From positions 124,198 to 157,653 of the forward strand of contig NW_003112471.1 of assembly GCF_000003605.2 (NCBI RefSeq): a DNA stretch of 33,456 nucleotides, read 5' to 3'. Position numbers and translations under genes: made by a program. A model generated the notes under the pieces. That model saw only the letters and a list, made by a program, of their open reading frames with translations, ran no database searches and had not been told where the DNA came from. This document shows positions 30,501 to 33,456 of the stretch, one piece after another (position 1 is the stretch's first letter; each line of letters starts with the position of its first letter). This stretch comes from Saccoglossus kowalevskii (taxonomy: Eukaryota > Hemichordata > Enteropneusta > Harrimaniidae).

Positions 30501-32368
30501 TATGCACAGTTAGATTTGGTTCTGGAATGGCAGGAATGCATGCACTTTTAACTTCCAACCATCTTGATTTTGATCATTAAATGTGCATATATGTAACATG
30601 ATGTACTAGTATGATGTATGTAATAAGTTTAAAAATACATGATATGGCATGTTAGAGATATACATGTAGCTCTAGAACAGCATGCATTAAACAAAATGGC
30701 TGTCAATAGGCCATTTCAATCTGATCTGGAACAAGATAGCAAAGATTCACTATGATGCGTAGACATACCAAGTTCAAATGAAATAGTTCACGACTGAAAT
30801 CCGGTTTAGAAATGGCAGAAATGCTTGGTTTTGATAATATTTTTGTACAAAAATGGTGGCCAGTTTGCCATCTTAAATTTCTGTATGTAACAAAGTAAAA
30901 TTAACCAAGATACAAAAATAAAATGCATACAAAAAAATCTCCATTTAATTGTACCAAAATTCACATGATGTGTCTTATTTATATACATTGTACGTATGAT
31001 ATTATTAGTATTTCAAAGCTACTATTAATCATACTTCGATAGAAACAAAGTCTTCCTGTGGTTTGTAGTTTCATGGTAGTACATATGCCAATAATACTAC
31101 AATTTCAGATTGCCGAAACCCCTAAAAAATGGTGACCAATAACAATTTTGAATGTAAGACGCACCACTTTAGCATTCAGTTTTGAACACCAAAATATATC
31201 AACATTGCCAGCAATGTTGCTGATTGGTTTTCTAAGTGCATCTCCAGATCGTTACACGATTAGAACTGGTTAGTTCAAACCATTTCTACGACAGCGTGCC
31301 ATTCGGCTAATTGCGCTCATTTACGAGATATGACATGAACCAAACACAACTGTGTCCTAACATTTCATACTGTGTCAGTACATACATTTTGTTTAGATAA
31401 CTTTGCCATTTATCATATACAAATTTATATTATTGAATGAAATAAATTGAAAGGCAATTGCATCGCGTTCTTCTATTTATATTCAACATGTCCGAGTCTG
31501 ACTGTTAGTTTGATGTCTACTTTTGAGGTTGGTTTGACAAAACTTGTTTTTAATCACGTAATGATCTCCAGGCACACATAGCAAATCTCTCAGTAACTTA
31601 GCTGGCAATATTACTGTTTTGGTGCTCGAAACAATATGGCGGTGACAGTAAACCATGGCGCGGGTGCCAAGAAGCAAAGATTTTAGTATGCATATTGACT
31701 TCATGGTGACACATTCAGCCAAAGTATTCTGGAAATCACTGTCTTTGATAATCAGAATGCATGAAGTAATGTATTGTTTCTCTTGTAAACAATCATGAAT
31801 ATTCATAGAATATGATTCAGATGTTAGGTTACTAGTTAAGAAAGGAAACGAGATTTGAAGGTCAGTTGCGATTACAGTAATACATTTTTAGAATTCCAGT
31901 GAAATATCATAAAATTGAATCATATATTCTCCACTTTGACCTTATCTTTCTTATTTTTTTGATGCATGTATCTGTTTTTATGTGCGCAAACCGAAATTTG
32001 TCAACAACACAAATACAAAAGAACATTACAATGCAAGTTCTCTTGCACAACTCACACATTCGTAGAACCTTCTAGTAAAATTAATAGATATAGGGTTAAT
32101 GCCGATCATAAAATAACAAAGTACAACGTCGTATATAATTGACATGAATACATGGCTACTACTTACGAGCTGAATGGAAAACTACAAAGCCTTCACGTTC
32201 CTCTTGCGACTCGCTCTCACGACCACTGTCATTTAGTGCCTTCGTTTGGAAGACACACTTTATCTTCATTCCCAACGACACTTCATTTGGGCTGCATGGA
32301 AACTCGATTGTTCTTTTTATGAATAAAGTATCATCGATCGGAAAGAAAAGGAGTAAAAACGCGGCCAT
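15415..32368 (-). CDS. BEN-domain protein with 24 tandem 16-residue repeats (6 exons, ~1000 aa)
   Basis: Exons in transcript order: 32368-32167, 29554-28562, 27957-26543, 24800-24686, 22985-22848, 15554-15415. All have AG/GT borders, and the phases join to 3003 nt (1000 residues plus stop). Layout: residues 1-67 N-terminal module; about 68-398 charged linker with two IKQE motifs and a coiled coil near the end; about 399-870 repeat exon; about 871-1000 C-terminal BEN domain (LLNELIDILFTKQEL, LPLDKHRVDALR, FNVKFQNKICNARRDF). BEN domains bind DNA or chromatin proteins and usually act in transcriptional repression. The coiled coil plus single C-terminal BEN layout recalls BEND5/BEND6, but orthology is not shown. 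ATG at 32368 has a strong context (A at -3, G at +4). Skipping the repeat exon would break the frame. A second terminal exon at 17551-17678 offers an alternative end (996 residues). Small extra exons cannot be excluded. Confidence 0.82.
15469..15620. repeat. 152-bp direct repeat, copy 1
   Basis: Identical by eye over 152 bp to 17593-17744, spanning 66 bp of intron, the splice acceptor and 86 bp of terminal exon of the BEN gene. Flanks are only partly similar. Confidence 0.95.
15986..16550. mobile_element. Degenerate copy of the 11-12 kb TIR element
   Basis: TACTGTACTCGTCCAACATA at 15986 matches the left TIR of the element at 11028. Inside, GAAATTAGTTGCGTCGT, GAAGAAACAGAAATG, TTATTACAATATTAA, AATTTACGAAATTA and the CATCCTTTGAC block follow in the same order as at 11415-11670. 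The right end is not found; the match stops near 16550, where a LINE remnant begins. Confidence 0.75.
16553..16961 (-). pseudogene. LINE-type reverse transcriptase remnant
   Basis: On the - strand, VNYKPIAHTSVISKVLEHFM then YYDNQFGFKKNQS corresponds to the NYRPI...ISKVLE...QFGFR segment of non-LTR reverse transcriptases. Further on, in another frame, GVHQGVSPILCSVFMHDL matches the G..QG..LSP.LF...MDDL motif region. Frames change and stops intervene, and the catalytic YxDD is not seen. It is a dead fragment in the last BEN intron. Confidence 0.75.
17478..17483 (-). terminator. Possible poly(A) signal for proximal terminal exon
   Basis: AATAAA on the - strand lies about 70 bp after the proximal stop codon. 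Another AATAAA (17547-17552) overlaps that stop. In this AT-rich DNA such hexamers also arise by chance. Confidence 0.3.
17551..17678 (-). CDS. BEN gene terminal exon, proximal duplicate (alternative last exon or decayed copy)
   Basis: 128 bp with the same acceptor and phase as the distal copy, ending at TAA 17551-17553. The protein is the same through KFQNKI, then GNAKRTFFNKIKL. The divergent end still aligns (ICNARRDFAN versus IGNAKRTFFN), which suggests an old exon duplication with a recently homogenised 5' part. As it is met first in the transcript it could compete for splicing. The Cys near the end is replaced by Gly. Confidence 0.5.
17593..17744. repeat. 152-bp direct repeat, copy 2
   Basis: Second copy of 15469-15620, 2.1 kb away in the same orientation. 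Beyond the exon-side border about 25 bp remain roughly 65-70% similar, so the identical block sits inside a larger older duplication. Confidence 0.95.
17990..18650 (+). repeat. Unclassified dispersed repeat, copy 1
   Basis: The first part (17990-18310) holds degenerate ~130-bp units around GGCCATCTTTGATCTGA and CATGTATCCTAACATGTA, plus a poly-A run near 18100. The second part (18340-18600) includes ACCGGAATGCGTGGACACAT, GAAAATTCATACTGTGCCC and TATAACATTTGTAGGGGCAT. The same blocks recur inverted at 21650-22330. Confidence 0.75.
19546..20186. mobile_element. TTAA-flanked long-TIR element, 641 bp (nested)
   Basis: TTAA at 19542-19545 and 20187-20190. The inverted arms are about 150 bp each (19546-19697 and about 20034-20186) and about 90% identical, starting AGGGGAGCA and including TGTGGCTTTTGACACTCTGT and AAACGGGCTGTGAAGCAGAC. 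The loop (about 335 bp) has no convincing gene. The target choice suggests piggyBac-type mobilisation. The ends differ from the 29.8-kb TTAA family. Confidence 0.88.
20265..20831. repeat. Six CTTAGC-CCGT-GCTAAG palindromes
   Basis: Near-palindromes at 20265-20280, 20657-20673, 20690-20705, 20757-20772, 20789-20804 and 20816-20831. Variation is confined mostly to the four central bases. Several are flanked by CGTTCACGC or CGTTCGCGC. They resemble subterminal transposase-binding repeats. Confidence 0.85.
20331..20555 (+). CDS. Short ORF inside the 1.35-kb element, unknown
   Basis: 74 codons starting MDDTRVVLFLLLACFVLILK, then an Arg/Glu-rich stretch (RRAQERERRR). A hydrophobic start followed by a basic cluster could be a remnant of an element-encoded protein. 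I recognise no family, and the frame has no supporting splice signals. Confidence 0.15.
   Translation: MDDTRVVLFLLLACFVLILKRRAQERERRRTTYLDAHKQYTTGVTEYSFLLMHVVDSEPNLFCPRLELLYALLQ
20854..21645. other. BEN last intron, unique AT-rich part
   Basis: No element ends, gene or RNA recognised. Poly-A and poly-T runs near 20918, 21080 and 21272. Confidence 0.6.
21650..22330 (-). repeat. Unclassified dispersed repeat, copy 2 (inverted)
   Basis: Reverse complement order matches copy 1: satellite-like units (GGCCATCTTTGATCTGA, 22098-22114), then ACCGGAATGCACCTGCATAT, GAAAATTCATACTGTGCCC and TATAACATTTGTAGGGGCAT. The pair is about 3 kb apart inside one BEN intron and could form a long hairpin in the pre-mRNA. 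The outer edge carries GGATGGATGGACGGACAGAG. Confidence 0.75.
22476..22496 (+). repeat. GGGA microsatellite / G-quadruplex motif
   Basis: (GGGA)4 followed by GGGGG gives five G-runs of at least three separated by single A. It could form a G-quadruplex on the + strand. It lies in the last BEN intron, 350 bp downstream (in transcript terms) of exon 5. Confidence 0.8.
22848..22985 (-). CDS. BEN gene exon 5: BEN domain core
   Basis: 138 bp, acceptor CTTTCTCAG and donor GTTAGT. It encodes GTLLNELIDILFTKQELRIS, a glycine/lysine loop, and LPLDKHRVDALR. LL..L.D.LFT..EL followed by a loop and LD..KV.A.. is the core BEN signature; compare the LSPHKLSIVRECLYD region of BEND5. Confidence 0.88.
22986..24350 (-). 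other. BEN intron 4, unique part
   Basis: AT-rich intron upstream (in transcript) of exon 5. Apart from the MITE at 24353 I see nothing definable. Confidence 0.7.
24353..24534. mobile_element. TA-flanked MITE (Tc1/mariner-like), 182 bp
   Basis: The inverted ends are CTGTAGAATACTTTATTTTC and CTGTGGAATACTTTATTTTC, both continuing GCTG. TA is duplicated at 24351-24352 and 24535-24536. TTCGCTG / CAGCGAA motifs recur inside. It lies in the BEN intron between exons 4 and 5. It is non-coding. Confidence 0.85.
24686..24800 (-). CDS. BEN gene exon 4: start of BEN domain
   Basis: 115 bp, acceptor CTCATTTCAG and donor GTAAAC, phase 0 start with one base left. It encodes KRVLVTVKENPDQFADVKVP and ALFKAEMAALKSKDYF. 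The V-K-V-P...L......S..K pattern before the LL..LF helix fits the beginning of BEN domains. Confidence 0.8.
24801..26542 (-). other. BEN intron 3
   Basis: 1.74 kb, strongly AT-rich, with no recognised element or exon. The flanking exons join in phase 0. Confidence 0.7.
26543..27957 (-). CDS. BEN gene exon 3: 16-residue repeat exon
   Basis: 1415 bp, acceptor TTTGTATACAG and donor GTAAGT. A unique lead (TGITWQHINTLRELTGILEW, then DSGYLSTERECNP) is followed by 24 repeats of 16 residues, consensus PTPLSVRDNTGRTLPE, and a short tail (FSLQAAVSDQSESY). The exon enters in phase 1 and leaves in phase 0, so it cannot be skipped without a frameshift. The repeats are polar, proline-rich and probably disordered, with repeated T-P and S/T sites. 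No stop or indel interrupts the array, which argues for coding constraint. Confidence 0.82.
26624..27775 (-). repeat. 48-bp coding minisatellite, 24 units
   Basis: Exactly 24 x 48 bp by arithmetic between the first unit (SIPLSVRNNANRILPD) and the last (PMSLSAGNSANRTLPE), with no indels. Units 2-11 (27248-27727) are nearly homogeneous (SVRDNTGRTLPE). Units 12-24 (26624-27247) mix three types, with cores GNSANR, GDDIGR and RKNVGR, in a partly regular N-D-K order. Because 48 is a multiple of three, open frames appear on both strands; only the frame joined by splice phase to the BEN exons is taken as coding. Confidence 0.95.
27958..28561 (-). other. BEN intron 2
   Basis: 604 bp. An 80-codon open frame (28110-28352) has no splice support or recognisable homology and is read as chance. 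Confidence 0.7.
28562..29554 (-). CDS. BEN gene exon 2: linker, IKQE repeats and coiled coil
   Basis: 993 bp, acceptor ATCTTTTAG and donor GTAAGA, open throughout. It starts KKTCIDIQEKYEKLVAATPK, then a Lys/Glu-rich segment (KGLKRKQEAMLEESSKQIKT). Two psi-K-x-E SUMO consensus motifs (IKQE) lie at 29061-29072 and 28938-28949. Their surrounding blocks share DLP/YLP and S-D-x-IRGLT. A third copy around 28850-28880 reads FNEED and lacks the lysine. The exon ends in a leucine/asparagine coiled coil, LVSLQEENQRLRDENAALIR. Confidence 0.82.
29796..30085 (+). mobile_element. TTAA-type MITE, family 1, copy 2
   Basis: 290 bp with perfect TTAA duplications (29792-29795, 30086-30089). The inverted ends are AGCATGGTAGTCATTGCGCT and AGCGCGGTGGTCGTCGCGCT. 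TTAA target use points to piggyBac-type mobilisation. It lies in intron 1 of the BEN gene. GC is higher than the surroundings. It carries an 81-codon open frame starting MATLTIAQINEYELRRFQAL, whose counterpart in copy 1 is also open. Confidence 0.85.
30420..31010. repeat. Degenerate tandem ~130-160-bp units in BEN intron 1
   Basis: Recurring words such as AACCATCTTGATTTTGATC, GGCCATTTCAATCTGATC and TTTGCCATCTTAAATT are spaced 130-160 bp apart, each followed by a CATGATGT/ACATGTA-type segment. This is the same loose consensus as the satellite-like parts at 17990-18310 and 22020-22330. Confidence 0.55.
31131..31655. mobile_element. Old foldback element in BEN intron 1
   Basis: The left arm (31131-31290) and the reverse complement of the right arm (about 31515-31655) share CACCAAAA, ATTGCCAGC, a GGAGATC / CCAGATC block, TTACACGATTA / TTACGTGATTA and TCAAACCA in the same order. 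Identity is roughly 65%. No target duplication is resolved. Confidence 0.5.
32167..32368 (-). CDS. BEN gene exon 1 (start codon)
   Basis: 202 bp ending one base into an Arg codon, donor GTAAGT. It begins MAAFLLLFFPIDDTLFIKRT and continues to GFVVFHSA. The mix of short hydrophobic strands and basic residues vaguely resembles the N-terminal module of BEND5-type proteins; that similarity is weak. ATGG with A at -3 supports the start, and I see no better upstream ATG in frame. Confidence 0.75.
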
Positions 32369-32470
32369 TCTGAACAGTGTACTGAGTTAAAATACGAAAT
32401 ACGCGGGATCCACCATCGACAAAATTTGCCCTCGACCTGTGTCAAGGGTCAAAATTTGTCGTAAAACATT
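32369..32470 (-). promoter_or_regulatory. Probable 5' UTR / promoter-proximal region of BEN gene
   Basis: Immediately upstream of the ATG. It contains an imperfect inverted repeat, CGACAAAATTTGCCCT (about 32418-32433) against AGGGTCAAAATTTGTCG (about 32445-32461). No TATA box is placed with confidence, and the start site is not visible. Confidence 0.3.
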
Positions 32471-32884
32471 TTAACAGGGTCATCTACAAACAGTCGTAGT
32501 ATTTGATTTGTTGACTTTTTAATACATGCAAAATTAAATATGTTTCTGAGCTATTTACTTAGTAAGATTAATCTTATCTAGCCTACTTTATGAACATTAT
32601 TTTATATTCTATTTTACGTCATATTTTCACTTATTGTCGGCAAACGTCGTTATTCACCCTTTAACGGCAGTGACTTACCCTGGGGATCCCGAGCCACAGG
32701 GGCCTGACGTCTATGCCTCGGGCATTATCCCTGGTAATGTAATGTAATGCAAGCATATATAGCTAAATTTAAAGGGCGGTGGTGTCGGTGTTCGATATGG
32801 GATATAATAGCGACGTAAACAGTGCGTGTAAATTTGTGCTTTTGTTGTAATTTCTTGTGTCAAACGGGTCATTCCAGTTTTTGT

Positions 32885-33110
32885 CCACCCCCCCCCCCCT
32901 ACGGATGGGTTAAATCCGAGGGGTCATATTTCTACAAAAAGTATGGATGGTCCAATTCCGAGAGGTGTCATTTTTTGACTATTTTTTTTTCTATATCCAC
33001 ACCCCTACAGATGATTTAATTCCGAGGGGGGTCATATTTTTGATATTTTTTTTTCATATCATGCACACTCCCCATAGATGATGTGAATCCATGCGGTCGT
33101 AATTTTTAAG
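32885..33110. repeat. Degenerate ~60-bp tandem repeat, 4 units
   Basis: Units carry CCCCTAC(G/A)GATG.TTTAATTCCGAGGGG followed by TCATATTTTTGATATTTTTT-like tails, at about 32885, 32941, 33001 and 33065, with falling similarity. A C13 run sits at the first unit. It lies upstream of the BEN gene start. Confidence 0.75.
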
Positions 33111-33456
33111 CTTCCAAGGCGTAGGTTTGTAAAAAAAAAATTGTCAGCCAAGAGACCTGGGAGGAGGGTGTACGCCCTTTTAAAATGCATGCAGTCATAC
33201 GTGGCTGTACCCCTGCTTGCAAACTGTTTTAATCTAATATTAAAATCTATTATTCTACGACTGTGCCAATCAAGCCCACACAAACATATCAGTCACAACT
33301 TAGAATGAAGAATAAACCAATGTGTTGGGGCAAATAATTCATGTGTATACTTGATACATTCATTTAAAAGAGTCTGACTTACTTGTACATTTCAGTTGTT
33401 CTCAAATTTCATTGGCATCCATGAACTGGAATAGTTCACATTATAAATTAAAATAA

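Overview
This is an intron-rich eukaryotic nuclear window of about 34% GC (estimated by eye), with GT-AG introns, many short inverted-repeat transposons and very frequent ACATGTA-type words. It most resembles a marine invertebrate genome (mollusc, brachiopod, hemichordate or lancelet type). The sequence does not let me name the species. No bacterial-style operon, tRNA, rRNA or CRISPR array is visible.

The left third (483-12714, + strand) holds the 3' part of NUP155, a scaffold nucleoporin of the inner ring of the nuclear pore. Fourteen exons can be placed base by base with consistent phases. They give 586 codons plus a stop, matching the C-terminal helical solenoid of animal NUP155. The 5' half of the gene lies left of the window. 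Its introns contain a 105-bp tandem repeat, two foldback or MITE elements, one TTAA-flanked MITE, and a roughly 1.1-kb TIR element interrupted by an assembly gap (N run 11104-11340).

The right half (32368 down to 15415, - strand) is one large gene for a BEN-domain protein. Six exons join in perfect phase to 1001 codons including the stop. The parts are: an N-terminal module; a linker with two IKQE SUMO-consensus sites; a coiled coil; an exon made almost entirely of 24 perfect-length 16-residue repeats (48-bp minisatellite); and a C-terminal BEN domain split over three exons. The terminal exon exists twice. The copies at 15.5 kb and 17.6 kb share a 152-bp block identical by eye, each with its own acceptor, in-frame stop and candidate poly(A) signal. 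This is the most interesting gene-level observation.

The two genes are convergent, with about 2.4 kb between their candidate poly(A) signals. The last intron of the BEN gene (15555-22847) is a transposon graveyard. It contains a LINE reverse-transcriptase remnant, a degenerate second copy of the 11-kb TIR element, a 641-bp TTAA element nested inside a 1.35-kb element with palindromic subterminal repeats, and an inverted pair of an unrecognised repeat of about 650 bp. At least four TIR families can be defined with target-site duplications: TTAA (two families), TAA and TA.
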